The position numbers and the translations under genes are program-made. The notes under the pieces were generated by a model. That model worked only from the letters and a program-made list of their open reading frames with translations. It searched no databases and was not told the origin of the DNA. Positions 35,118-45,222 of a DNA stretch of 64,000 bases are shown here, piece by piece. Each line of letters starts with the position of its first letter. Positions within the stretch are counted from its first letter, which is position 1. The DNA is from Pseudomonadota bacterium (lineage in GTDB: Bacteria; Pseudomonadota; Alphaproteobacteria; Acetobacterales; Acetobacteraceae), in assembly GCA_021809435.1 (NCBI GenBank), contig JAKBAD010000009.1, forward strand, positions 1 to 64,000, read 5' to 3'.

Positions 35118-36840
35118 GTTATGCTTCAAGGGCAAAGAGTTCGTTTACAACCATCATCTGGCCGTGCCCTTCCGCCCGCTCGTGCCGCATCCCAAGAAGG
35201 GGATCGGGCCGGTTGCCCTTGACGGCAACCTTGTGATTCATGGTGACAACCTGCACGCCCTCAAGGCCCTGCTGCCGCTCTACGCGGGCAAGGTGGACTG
35301 CGTTTATATTGATCCTCCTTACAACACGGGCAAAAGCGATTGGTCGTATAACGACAAGGTCAACTCTCCGATGATCCGGGAGTGGTTGGACAGCAATCCG
35401 ATTACGGTTGATGATAATCTCCGTCACGACAAATGGGCATGTATGATGTGGCCGCGCCTTCAGCTCCTGCGGGAGCTGATGAAGCCAGGCGCGGTAATAT
35501 TTGCAAGCATTGATGACAATGAAGTTGCGTTATTTAAGCACCTTCTGCACGCTACATTCGGTGATAACAACACCCCCCAAAACAACCCACACCTCGGGAC
35601 TATTGTCTGGAAAAACGCAACGGACAACAACCCCACAAATATTGCTATAGAACATGAGTATATTCATGTATTTTGCGTGAATCGTGGGGATGTTGCGCCC
35701 ATCTGGAACTCGCCTTGGTCGGATTTGAAAGAGCTTCTTCTGTCAAAAGAAGCTGATTTTATTAAAGACGAAATGTCCGATGATGAAATATCATCTTTAT
35801 ATGGCGAGTGGTTTCGTCTGCATAAGCCGCAGCTAGGTCCCCTTCAAGAATACAACCAGATTGATCGTGGGGGAATTTTCACTGCCTCGCGAAGCGTTCA
35901 CAACCCCGGTAGGGAGGGCTACCGATGGGACTTGATGAATCCGAAGACTAAAACATTAGTTCCTCAACCGTTAATGGGATACCGCTTTCCGGAAGAAACG
36001 CGCGATGAGCTTCTAGCTCAAGATCGAATCATTTTCAGCGATGACCCGGATCAGCTTATCCGCCTCAAGACGTATCTAAGAGACTATAAGGAAAAAATGC
36101 CCGGAATCATCGAAATTGATGGCCGCCGTGGCGCTAATGAACTGAAGAAAATTTTTCCAGAATCAAAGCAGGCATTCAAAAATCCAAAAACATACACATT
36201 AATTGAATGGCTACTTTCGTTCACTGCCGATCAGAATGCGGTCGTTCTGGATTCATTCGCCGGGTCTGGCACAACCGCGCACGCTGTCATGAAAATGAAC
36301 CAGCGTGATGGGGGAAACCGTAGATTTATTCTCGTAGAATGCGAGAGCTACGCAGATGAGCTTACGGCCGAGCGTGTGCGCCGACTTATTCGTGGAATAC
36401 CAAAATCGAAGGACGATGAATATAAGACCGGCCTTGGCGGTTCGTTCACCTATTGCACGCTTGGCGAGCCGGTCGAGCTGGACCGTATGCTGAGCGGTGA
36501 AACCCTGCCCTCCTATGAAGGGCTGGGGGCTGCCCTGTTCCACATGGCGACAAGCCAAGCGCTCGATCCTGCCCGCGTGCGGGAGGCTGATTTCTACCTC
36601 GGTGGGGTTCAAGGTCAGCATGTGTGGCTGATCTACAAGCCCGATCTCGATTGGCTCAAATCGCCAGAAGCAGCACTCACACTCGCTCGCGCCAAGCAAC
36701 TCGTGGGTGTGGACCCGGAGGCGCGTCATCTGGTGATCGCCCCGGCCCGCTTTGTGAGCCAGAAGATGCTGGCCGAACAGAATATCCCGGTCGATTTCGT
36801 GCCGCTGCCGTTCGCCCTCTACCGGATTGAGCGGAGCTGA
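35110..36840 (+). CDS. mod: Type III restriction-modification DNA methyltransferase (Mod)
   Basis: VDCVYIDPPYNTGKSDWSYND (DPPY motif); VVLDSFAGSGTTAHAV (FxGxG motif). Confidence 0.93.
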   Translation: MTELCFKGKEFVYNHHLAVPFRPLVPHPKKGIGPVALDGNLVIHGDNLHALKALLPLYAGKVDCVYIDPPYNTGKSDWSYNDKVNSPMIREWLDSNPITVDDNLRHDKWACMMWPRLQLLRELMKPGAVIFASIDDNEVALFKHLLHATFGDNNTPQNNPHLGTIVWKNATDNNPTNIAIEHEYIHVFCVNRGDVAPIWNSPWSDLKELLLSKEADFIKDEMSDDEISSLYGEWFRLHKPQLGPLQEYNQIDRGGIFTASRSVHNPGREGYRWDLMNPKTKTLVPQPLMGYRFPEETRDELLAQDRIIFSDDPDQLIRLKTYLRDYKEKMPGIIEIDGRRGANELKKIFPESKQAFKNPKTYTLIEWLLSFTADQNAVVLDSFAGSGTTAHAVMKMNQRDGGNRRFILVECESYADELTAERVRRLIRGIPKSKDDEYKTGLGGSFTYCTLGEPVELDRMLSGETLPSYEGLGAALFHMATSQALDPARVREADFYLGGVQGQHVWLIYKPDLDWLKSPEAALTLARAKQLVGVDPEARHLVIAPARFVSQKMLAEQNIPVDFVPLPFALYRIERS

Positions 36841-39435
36841 CGCCATGTTTCGCCAGCTCGACTATCAGGACCGGGTGACCGCTGCACTCGACGCCTATCT
36901 TGATCTGCTCAAGGCCAAGAAGGCGCGGGCTGACAAGGTGGCTGCGCTCGCCGCTCAAGACCCCGACCTCGGCCTTGCCGTGCCGGACTTTTCAAAAGAG
37001 GCATGGGAGGCCATGAAGGCGGCTGGGAAACTGCCTGCGTCCCGCGCCGCAATCCCGTTTTCGCCGCGCTTTGACGGCTGCAATCGCCCCGTGCCCAACA
37101 CGGTGCTGAAAGTACCGACGGGCGGCGGCAAGACGTGGCTCGCAGTCTCGGCCGTATCGCGGATCATGGGCCGCTATCTGGACCGCAACACCGGCTTTGT
37201 CCTGTGGATCGTGCCTAATGAAGCGATCTACACGCAAACCCTCAAGCGCCTGAAAGACCGCCAGCACCCCTACCGGCAAGCCCTCGACCGGGCCGCAGCC
37301 GGGCGGGTGCGGATCATGGAAAGACTGACCGGCTTGATGCACGGGATGTGGAAACGAACCTGTGCGTCATGCTGCTGATGCTGCAATCCGCAAACCGGGA
37401 AACCCAAGACTCCCTGAAAATGTTTCAGGACCGGGGGGACGTTCACGGTTTTTTCCCGCCGGAAGGGGAGCAGCAGGCACATAAGGCGGCACTCGATCTT
37501 ACCCCCAACCTATCCGCGTATACCGGCATGTTCCCGATGGTCAAGGACTCCTTGGGCAACGCACTGCGTATCATACGGCCTGTGGTGGTCATGGATGAGG
37601 GGCATCGCGCCATCTCAGACCTCGCCTTCGGCACGCTCTACGGTTTCAACCCGTGTTTCGTGCTTGAGCTGACAGCCACGCCGCAAGACGTGCAACCTCG
37701 CGGCGGCCGTAAGCCCCGCGAAGGGCGCTATGCAAATGTCCTCGTGGAAGTCACCGGCCGGGAACTGGACAGGGAGGGCATGATAAAAATGCCCCTTAAC
37801 CTCGATCCGCGCCAAGGCAACGATTGGAAGGCCACACTCAACGCGGCGCTCGCCAAACTCAACGCCCTCGATGCGGAAGCTCGTCGCCTCCAAGCGGATA
37901 CCGGACGCTATATCCGGCCGATCATGCTGATTCAGGTCGAACGCACCGGGGCCGATCAGCGGGAAAGCGGGCATATCCACGCTGATGACGTGAAGGATTG
38001 GCTCCTGACGGCCGGGTTCGACGCAGCCGAGGTCGCCATCAAGACAGCGCAACAAAACGATCTGAACGCTCCGGAAAATCAAGACCTGCTCGCGCCCACC
38101 AACCGCGTGCGGGCGATCATTACCAAGCAGGCTCTGCAAGAAGGCTGGGACTGCCCCTTTGCCTATGTGCTGTGCAGCCTTGCCGCCAGCTCGCACCTCA
38201 GGGCGATGACACAGCTCGTCGGCCGTATCCTCCGACAACCCGGCGCTTTGAAAACCGGGATTGAGGCGCTTGATGAGTGCCATGTGATTACCCATCACGC
38301 CGATACCGCATCTGTGGTCAAGGCGATCAAGGATGGCCTCGAACAAGACGGCCTTGGCGATTTGGTGCTGCGGGTGACACAGGACGACAAGGCAGGAAGC
38401 GGCAAAACAGCCCGGACGATCAAGCGCCGCCCAGCCTTCAAATCGACGGAAATCTATCTGCCCAAGGTCATGCTGGTGGCCGAGGCAGAGGTCCGCGATC
38501 TCGATTATGAAACCGATGTCCTGTCCACCATCGACTGGAGGGGCTTCGACCCGACCGACTTGGCGAACCGCGTCCCGGAAAACGCCCAAGCGGCCGAAAG
38601 CCAGCTCCAACGGATCAGGCTATCTGATGACGGCACAGAGCTGTTGGTCGGGGAAACCGTCGCAGCGAATTCGGAAACCCTCCGATTTGATCCCGCGCAC
38701 GCGGTGCGGATGATCTCGGATATTGTCCTCAACCCGTTCGTCGGCCGGGAAATCGTGGCCGCCATGGTTCGCCAGCTCCACGCCCGTGGCTTCGATGATG
38801 CGAGGCTCGGCCAGCTCGCCAGCCTGATTATTGAAGAACTGCGCAAGGGGCTGGACGAGGCCCGGAATGCGCGTGCGGAAGCATTATTCAAGGCTGAGGT
38901 CGATGCTGGGCGCATCCAATTCAGGTTGCGGCTCGATGGACGTAACTGGCGGATGCCTTTTACTGTCGAAACCTCTGAGCCGGAGAACGGTCGGCAGTTG
39001 GTCAATCGGGCAGGCGGACCGCTGGAAAAGAGCCTATTCTCTCCGATCTACGAAAATGAGCTGAATGGTGACGAACGCGACGTTGCGGTGTATCTCGATG
39101 GCGAAAAAGCGCTGACGTGGTGGCACCGGAACGTGGCGCGGACACAATATGGTATCCAGGGGTGGAAGAAGGCCAAAATATATCCTGACTTCATCTTCGC
39201 CGTTCACAGGGAGGGTGAAAATACACGAATCACGATCCTGGAAACCAAGGGAGATCAGCTCGACAACCTCGATGCCGCGTACAAGCGGGATGCGCTAAGT
39301 TTCCTCTCTGGTCACTTCCAATGGGACGATGCGACGCCGGTTGGTGAGTTGGAGCTCGTGAACAGTGGTGAGACAGTTGACGGCACTTTAATTCTCATGA
39401 GCAACTGGAGATCGGAACTCCCGGCTCACCTTTAA
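36827..39435 (+). pseudogene. res: Type III restriction enzyme Res subunit, interrupted by a -1 frameshift near 37320
   Basis: ORF 36827..37378 (VPTGGGKTWLAVSAVSRI) and ORF 37348..39435 (VVVMDEGHRA, LTATPQ, TKQALQEGWDCPFAYVLC) are two parts of one Res protein in different frames. Confidence 0.85.
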
Positions 39436-39494
39436 CCTTAGTCCAAGATCGCGATTTCTTGTTCAAATAAGAAAGCCACCGTTAGTCGGAGTGA

Positions 39495-39527
39495 CCGGCG
39501 GTGGCTCTCATTCTAGATATCTCTATA
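39495..39527 (-). repeat. Right terminal inverted repeat of putative casposon
   Basis: Reverse complement TATAGAGATATCTAGAATGAGAGCCACCGCCG. Confidence 0.92.
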
Positions 39528-39528
39528 C

Positions 39529-39550
39529 CCCCGGCACCAACGCGCCGGGG
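39529..39550. repeat. Right copy of 22-bp direct repeat/hairpin, followed by ttttt
   Basis: Identical to 25592..25613; lies just downstream of trpA. Confidence 0.93.
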
Positions 39551-39577
39551 TTTTTCACATCCAGCCGGGCAGGGGGC

Positions 39578-40375
39578 TTATGCCGCCCGCGCGCCCTTCA
39601 CGCCCGCGCTCAGCGCCTTCACGTCGCGCAGCACGGCCTCGGCATTTTCGCGGCGCAGCGTTTCAATCAGCGCCGAGGCCACAATCGCCCCATCGGCGAA
39701 TTTGGCCACCGTGGCCGCCTGCTCGGGCGTGCGCACGCCAAACCCCACGGCAATCGGCAAAGTGGTGGCGGCGCGGATGCGCGGAATATCACGCGCCAAA
39801 TCCTCGGCCGAGGCCGTGCGCGTGCCGGTGATGCCGGTGATCGACACATAATAAACAAACCCCGAGGAGCCTTCGAGCACCTTGGGCAGCCGCTCATCGG
39901 TGGTGGTGGGCGCGATCAGCCGGATCACATCGAGCCCGTTCTTCCCGGCATCGGGCAGCACGAGATCGGCCTCCTCGGTCGGCAGATCAACAATAATCAG
40001 CCCATCCACCCCGGCCTTGGCGGCATCCTGGCAAAACGCCGCCACGCCATAAGAGCAGATCGGGTTCAAATACCCCATCAGCACAATCGGCGTGTGGGCG
40101 TTGTCGGCGCGGAATTCCGCCACCAGCGCCAGCGTGCCTTTGAGCGTGGCGCCGGCCAGCAACCCGCGCCGCCCGGCGGCCTGAATGGTCGGGCCATCGG
40201 CCATCGGGTCGGTGAAGGGCATGCCAACCTCGATGATGTCGGCGCCGTTCTCCGCCATGCCCTTGAGCAAGGTGAGCGAGGTCGCGCGGTCGGGGTCGAA
40301 GGCCTCCACAAACGGAATCAGCGCGGCCCGGCCCTCGGCCTTCAGCCCCGCGAATACACCAGCGATACGGCTCAC
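39578..40375 (-). CDS. trpA: Tryptophan synthase alpha subunit
   Basis: [47 protein letters not shown]. Confidence 0.96.
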   Translation of the reverse strand: MSRIAGVFAGLKAEGRAALIPFVEAFDPDRATSLTLLKGMAENGADIIEVGMPFTDPMADGPTIQAAGRRGLLAGATLKGTLALVAEFRADNAHTPIVLMGYLNPICSYGVAAFCQDAAKAGVDGLIIVDLPTEEADLVLPDAGKNGLDVIRLIAPTTTDERLPKVLEGSSGFVYYVSITGITGTRTASAEDLARDIPRIRAATTLPIAVGFGVRTPEQAATVAKFADGAIVASALIETLRRENAEAVLRDVKALSAGVKGARAA

Positions 40376-41589
40376 AGCTCCACCCCCAAATGCTGGGCGA
40401 CCGCGAAAATATCCTTATCCCCCCGCCCCGAGAGATTGAGCAAGATGATCTGGTCCTTATCCATATGCCCAGCGATCTTGGCCACATGCGCGATGGCGTG
40501 GCTCGATTCGAGCGCCGGGATAATGCCCTCGGTGCGCGTGCACAGCCTAAAGGCCGCCAGCGCCTCGGCATCGGTCACGCCCACATACTCCACGCGCTTG
40601 ATGTCATGCAGCCAGGAATGTTCCGGCCCGATGCCCGGATAATCCAACCCCGCCGAAATCGAATGGGCTTCGATGATCTGCCCATCCTCATCTTGCAGCA
40701 AATAGGTCCGGTTGCCATGCAGCACGCCCGGCCGGCCCTTATTGAGCGAGGCGGCGTGCTCATGCGTCTCCAGCCCCTTGCCGGCCGCTTCCACGCCAAT
40801 CAGCTTGACCGTCTCCTCATCGAGGAACGGGTGGAACAGCCCGATGGCGTTCGACCCCCCGCCGACACAGGCAATGGCGATGTCAGGCAGCCGCCCTTCG
40901 GCTTCCATCAGCTGCTCGCGCGCCTCATTGCCAATCACGCACTGAAAATCGCGGACCATGGCGGGGTAGGGGTGCGGCCCGGCCGAGGTGCCAATGATGT
41001 AGAACGTGTCGCGCACATTGGCGACCCAGTCGCGCAGCGCGTCGTTCATGGCGTCTTTCAGCGTGGCCGAACCGCTGGACACCGGCACCACCTCGGCGCC
41101 GAGCAGCTTCATGCGGAACACGTTGGGCTTTTGCCGCTCCACATCCACCGCGCCCATGTAAATGGTGCAGGGCAGGCCAAACAGCGCGCACACGGTGGCG
41201 GTGGCCACGCCATGCTGCCCGGCGCCGGTTTCGGCGATGATGCGGGTCTTGCCCATGCGCTTGGCCAGCAAAATCTGGCCCAGACAATTATTGATCTTGT
41301 GCGCGCCGGTATGGTTCAGCTCCTCGCGCTTGAAATAGATCTTCGCGCCGCCCAGCTCCTTCGAGAGCCGCTCGGCCCGCCAAAGCGGGCTCGGCCGCCC
41401 GACATAATGCTTGAGATAATACTCAAGCTCGGTCTGAAAGGCCGGATCGGCCTTGGCGGCCTCGTAGGCGGCTTCGAGTTCGAGAATGAGCGGCATCAGC
41501 GTTTCCGCCACATACCGCCCGCCGAATTCGCCAAACCGCCCGCGTGCATCGGGGGCGTTGCGCAATGAGTTGGGGAGAACGCTGTCCAT
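40372..41589 (-). CDS. trpB: Tryptophan synthase beta subunit
   Basis: [47 protein letters not shown]. Confidence 0.97.
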   Translation of the reverse strand: MDSVLPNSLRNAPDARGRFGEFGGRYVAETLMPLILELEAAYEAAKADPAFQTELEYYLKHYVGRPSPLWRAERLSKELGGAKIYFKREELNHTGAHKINNCLGQILLAKRMGKTRIIAETGAGQHGVATATVCALFGLPCTIYMGAVDVERQKPNVFRMKLLGAEVVPVSSGSATLKDAMNDALRDWVANVRDTFYIIGTSAGPHPYPAMVRDFQCVIGNEAREQLMEAEGRLPDIAIACVGGGSNAIGLFHPFLDEETVKLIGVEAAGKGLETHEHAASLNKGRPGVLHGNRTYLLQDEDGQIIEAHSISAGLDYPGIGPEHSWLHDIKRVEYVGVTDAEALAAFRLCTRTEGIIPALESSHAIAHVAKIAGHMDKDQIILLNLSGRGDKDIFAVAQHLGVEL

Positions 41590-41724
41590 CAGCGGAATTT
41601 AGCTTAACCACCCGCGCGGATAAAGGCCCGTATCCCCCTGTCTTGGCGCTTTGTGCCCTGCAATCATATCAGGGGCCGGGGTGATCCACCGCCCCGGCCC
41701 CCGCGTAAATCCTCTCTGTCTTCG

Positions 41725-41958
41725 CTAAACCAGCGGCACCAGCTGCATGCGCTGCCCGCGCCCGGCAATGCTCACAATCCGCCCGCCTTGCGCGCCGGTC
41801 AGCATCACCATATCGCCCTCGGCCAGCAAATCGGCGGCGTCGGCGAAATAACCCGGCCGCTCCGCCTGCTCAAAATTATCGTTCCCCGCCTTATAGTGCC
41901 AGAGCGTGAAGCCATTGGCATAAGCGAGAACGGCCAGGTTACGCAGCGAGAAGCTCAT
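41725..41958 (-). CDS. Hypothetical small protein
   Basis: 77-aa ORF MSFSLRNLAVLAYANGFTLWHYKAGNDN with normal codon character. Confidence 0.55.
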   Translation of the reverse strand: MSFSLRNLAVLAYANGFTLWHYKAGNDNFEQAERPGYFADAADLLAEGDMVMLTGAQGGRIVSIAGRGQRMQLVPLV

Positions 41959-42142
41959 GGGATATGTCCTTGCGAATTTACTTAAGGTTGTGTCCTGGCA
42001 AGGCTTATATTCCTACAAATCGAACAAAACAAGAACAAATTAACGATTGGCCGGATGTTTACGGATAAAATTCCTAAATTCCGCTTGGTTTTGTCGCCAT
42101 CCGGCGTTAATATTCTGAAGTTGCAAGATTGCGGAGCCCCCG

Positions 42143-42787
42143 ATGCGGCATGAGGACATCTGGCGCGCGATAGACACGTTGGCCGCCGAGCACGGGCTGT
42201 CCGTCTCGGCGCTGGCGCGCAAGGCGGGGCTCGATCCCACCAGCTTCAACCTCTCCAAGCGCCGCGGCGCGGATGGTAAATTGCGCTGGCCCTCGACCGA
42301 GAGCATCGCCAAGATCCTCGCCGCCACCGCCACCCGCATGGAGGATTTCTCGGCCCTCATCACCGGCGCCCGCGTCATCGCCGACACGCGCCCCCGCGCG
42401 CGCACGCGCATTCCCCTCATCGGCCTCGCCCAGGCCGGCGCCGAGGGGTTTTTCGACGATGGCGGCTACCCCGCCGGCGCCGGCTGGGACGAGGTCGAGC
42501 TTCCCGCCACCATGGATGCCAACGCCTACGCGCTCAGCATCTCGGGCTCATCCATGGAGCCACTCTACCGCGAGGGCGACATCATCGTCGTCTCCCCCGC
42601 CGCGCCCGTGCGGGTGGGCGACCGGGTGGTGGCCCGCACGGCTAATGGCGCGGTCATGGCCAAGCAGCTCGTCCGCCGCACCGCCTCGCGCATCGAGCTG
42701 CTCAGCCTCAACCCGGCCTTCCCCGAATTGCGCTTCTCCACCGCCGAACTGCTCTGGATGCACCGCATCATCTGGGCCAGCCAATAG
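42143..42787 (+). CDS. HTH and S24/LexA-like peptidase-domain regulator
   Basis: N-terminal HTH LSVSALARKAGLDPTSFNLSKR; SGSSMEPLYREGDIIVV and GDRVVARTANGAVMAKQL. Confidence 0.88.
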   Translation: MRHEDIWRAIDTLAAEHGLSVSALARKAGLDPTSFNLSKRRGADGKLRWPSTESIAKILAATATRMEDFSALITGARVIADTRPRARTRIPLIGLAQAGAEGFFDDGGYPAGAGWDEVELPATMDANAYALSISGSSMEPLYREGDIIVVSPAAPVRVGDRVVARTANGAVMAKQLVRRTASRIELLSLNPAFPELRFSTAELLWMHRIIWASQ

Positions 42788-42884
42788 CGCCCCGCGCGGC
42801 CCCATTGCCAAAGCCAAAAAACCGCCGCATCTTACAGGTTGAGTAAGATAATTCGACGCCAAAACAAAGAAAAGCCGCATCCAG

Positions 42885-44015
42885 GTGAAACACGAGGAAG
42901 AGTTCAAAACAGCGCTGCACGCGCTGGTCGAGGATAATCGCCAGATTCTGGCCGTGGCGCTGCTGGACGCCGATGGCGCGTGCCTGGCCGACCTCGGCAC
43001 GCCGAACATGGACCGCGCTGAAATCGCCGGCTACCTTGCCGCCCTGCTACAGCCGGGGCCGGGCGCGCTGTCGCAGCTGCGCATCAACCGTCAGGGCTTC
43101 ATGCTCTCCAACCTGCCGGGCGGTCATGTTCTGGTGCGCCAGGTGGAGCAAATGGCGGTGCTGTGCATTCTCAGCCGCGCCGGCGGCAAATTGCCTCTGC
43201 CCTTGCCCGACACCACCGCCCTCGCCGCCTGGCTCGAGCAACGCCAATCCCCCCCCGCCGCGCCGGCCCCGCCAGCAGCCCCAGCGCCAGAGGCCGCGCC
43301 GGCCCCAGTGTCCGCGCCGCCATCCACGCCCCTCATCCTGCCCGATTTCGCATCTCGCCCGCCCATCGCGGCGCCCGCGCTCGCCTCTGCCCCCGTGCTC
43401 CCCGAGGCGCCGCCCCAGCCCCCCCTTGTTCCAGCACCCGATGCCTCCGCCCTCTGGCCGCCCCCCGTGCCAGAGTTGCCCGCCTCCGAGGCCGAAAATC
43501 CCGCGCCCGCAACCTCCCCCGCCGATTCTGCGCCCATGGCCGATGACCCGCCGCCCCCCGGCCCCGTCTTCCCCCCCGAGGACACCGCCCGCATCCGCGC
43601 CCTCGCGCCGCGCATCGCCGCTCATCTGCCGGCCATCACCACGCGCTTCTACGCCGTCATCAAGGCCCAGCCGCAAATGGCCCGCTTCATCGGCGATGCT
43701 GAAATGCGCCTGCACCAGACCCACAAGGTCTGGGTCGAGAGTCTGTTCACCGGCGATTACGGCCCCGCCTTCTGTGCCCGCCAGCGTGCCATCGGCCTCG
43801 CCCACGACCATGCCGGCGTGCCCCCCTTGCTGGCCGCCGCCAGCATGGTGTTCCTGAGCAAATCCTTCGCCAATACCATCCGCGACTGTACAGATGACGC
43901 GCCCGAAGCCGCCGCCGCCCTGGCCGCGCTCAACCGCCTGCTGCTTTTCTGCCAATCCCTGATGGATGACCGCTACACCCACCTGATCGCCCGCCTCGAA
44001 GGGGCCGCCGAGTAG
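42885..44015 (+). CDS. Roadblock/LC7 - Pro-rich linker - protoglobin-like fusion protein (GTG start)
   Basis: N-terminal Roadblock-like ALVEDNRQILAVALLDADGACLADLG; C-terminal globin-sensor-like RIRALAPRIAAHLPAITTRFYAVIKAQPQMARF ... LFTGDYGPAFCARQRAIGLAHDHAGV. Confidence 0.78.
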   Translation: MKHEEEFKTALHALVEDNRQILAVALLDADGACLADLGTPNMDRAEIAGYLAALLQPGPGALSQLRINRQGFMLSNLPGGHVLVRQVEQMAVLCILSRAGGKLPLPLPDTTALAAWLEQRQSPPAAPAPPAAPAPEAAPAPVSAPPSTPLILPDFASRPPIAAPALASAPVLPEAPPQPPLVPAPDASALWPPPVPELPASEAENPAPATSPADSAPMADDPPPPGPVFPPEDTARIRALAPRIAAHLPAITTRFYAVIKAQPQMARFIGDAEMRLHQTHKVWVESLFTGDYGPAFCARQRAIGLAHDHAGVPPLLAAASMVFLSKSFANTIRDCTDDAPEAAAALAALNRLLLFCQSLMDDRYTHLIARLEGAAE

Positions 44016-44175
44016 CGCCCAAACGCCAAAAGCCCGCGCTTTGGGGGGCTTTGCCTAATTAAGCGCCAAGCGCCGAGCAAGCTCGCGCCATGTTGGGCTG
44101 GAAGGCCAAAAAAACCATTAACTTACTGTAAAGCGCGCCTTCCCACCATGCCGGAATCGGCGAATAACTACGCTC

Positions 44176-45111
44176 ATGTCAGGGTTTCACAATAAATCGG
44201 GCGCCACCGCCAAAATCATCGCGGCATTGCAGAATTTGGTGGCCGAGGCCCGCGTCATCGAGGCAGCCGCCCTGGTCGGCCGCGATGGCCAGATCATCGC
44301 CCATGTCACGCGCGCCGCCGCCGGTCCCGAGGCACTGTTCGCCGCCGTCGATGAGCTGCTCGCCCCCGAGTCGGCGCATCTGCGCCATCTTGGCCAGGGC
44401 ACTCTGGGCCAGGTGGTCGAAAGCGCCGCCTCCCGGCGTGTGATGATCCGCCAGGCCGGCGCGGCCGCGCTGGTCTGCACGGTCAGCGGCGGTTATGGCC
44501 GTGGTGGGTCGCAATTGCCCTCCATCGCGGGTGCCGCCACGCGCCTGGCCGAGCTGAGCCAGCAACTGCCCCCCGTTTTGCCCAAGCCCCCCGCACAAAC
44601 CGCCCCGTCCAGCATCGCGTCTCCCGATCCATTCCCCGGTCTGCGCGTCCCCGATGTTCCAGCCTGCCCGCTCACCGCCGAGGATTGCGCCCGCATCGGG
44701 GCGCTGCGCCCCTTCGTCATGGGTGTATTGCCGGGTGTGACGCGCAAAATTTACGACGCCATGGAAGCCGAGCCGCAAATGGCCCGCCATATGCCCAACG
44801 GCACCGCGCGCCTGCGCGACATGCACATGGCCTGGCTGGAAACCCTGTTCACCGGCGATTACGGCCCCGACTTCACGCGCCGGCAGCTTCAAATCGGTCA
44901 GGCCCACCAGCTCGCCGGCATCCCTCCGGTGCTGCTGGCGGCCAACATGGCCTATCTGCGCGCCATTTTGCCGCCCGCCCTGCGCGGCGCGCTGGGGGAG
45001 GGCGTGCTGTCCGAAATCGCCATCGGCACGGTCATGCGTCTGGTCGATTACGCCTTCACCCTCATGGACACCACCTCCAGCGGTTTAATCAACCGGATCG
45101 GCGGGGCGTAA
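44176..45111 (+). CDS. Second Roadblock/LC7 - protoglobin-like fusion protein
   Basis: N-terminal LQNLVAEARVIEAAALVGRDGQIIAHV; C-terminal RIGALRPFVMGVLPGVTRKIYDAMEAEPQMARH ... LFTGDYGPDFTRRQLQIGQAHQLAGI. Confidence 0.78.
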   Translation: MSGFHNKSGATAKIIAALQNLVAEARVIEAAALVGRDGQIIAHVTRAAAGPEALFAAVDELLAPESAHLRHLGQGTLGQVVESAASRRVMIRQAGAAALVCTVSGGYGRGGSQLPSIAGAATRLAELSQQLPPVLPKPPAQTAPSSIASPDPFPGLRVPDVPACPLTAEDCARIGALRPFVMGVLPGVTRKIYDAMEAEPQMARHMPNGTARLRDMHMAWLETLFTGDYGPDFTRRQLQIGQAHQLAGIPPVLLAANMAYLRAILPPALRGALGEGVLSEIAIGTVMRLVDYAFTLMDTTSSGLINRIGGA

Positions 45112-45222
45112 CCGTCCCGAGGGGATGTTGTTTAGTTATAACAATTCCGCTCCCCGAGGGCTCTTGCCAGAGTTGTGAAATCGGTTACGTTCAGCACACG
45201 CCAGATCGCGGGAGGAGCCAAG

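Larger units (their letters stand above)
25614..39528. mobile_element. Putative bacterial casposon, ~13.9 kb
   Basis: Inverted terminal repeats, 22-bp direct duplication, solo Cas1, family-B DNA polymerase, HNH nuclease and HTH proteins inside. Confidence 0.87.

Noticed and set aside
36827-37378. 183-aa ORF as an independent small ATPase
   Set aside because: It joins in sequence and function with the next ORF if one base is restored; better explained as the frameshifted res N-terminus.
25614-39528. Element as pipolin, ICE or Tn7-like transposon
   Set aside because: No tyrosine/serine recombinase, conjugation genes or TnsABC seen; the polymerase co-occurs with Cas1 and TIRs instead.
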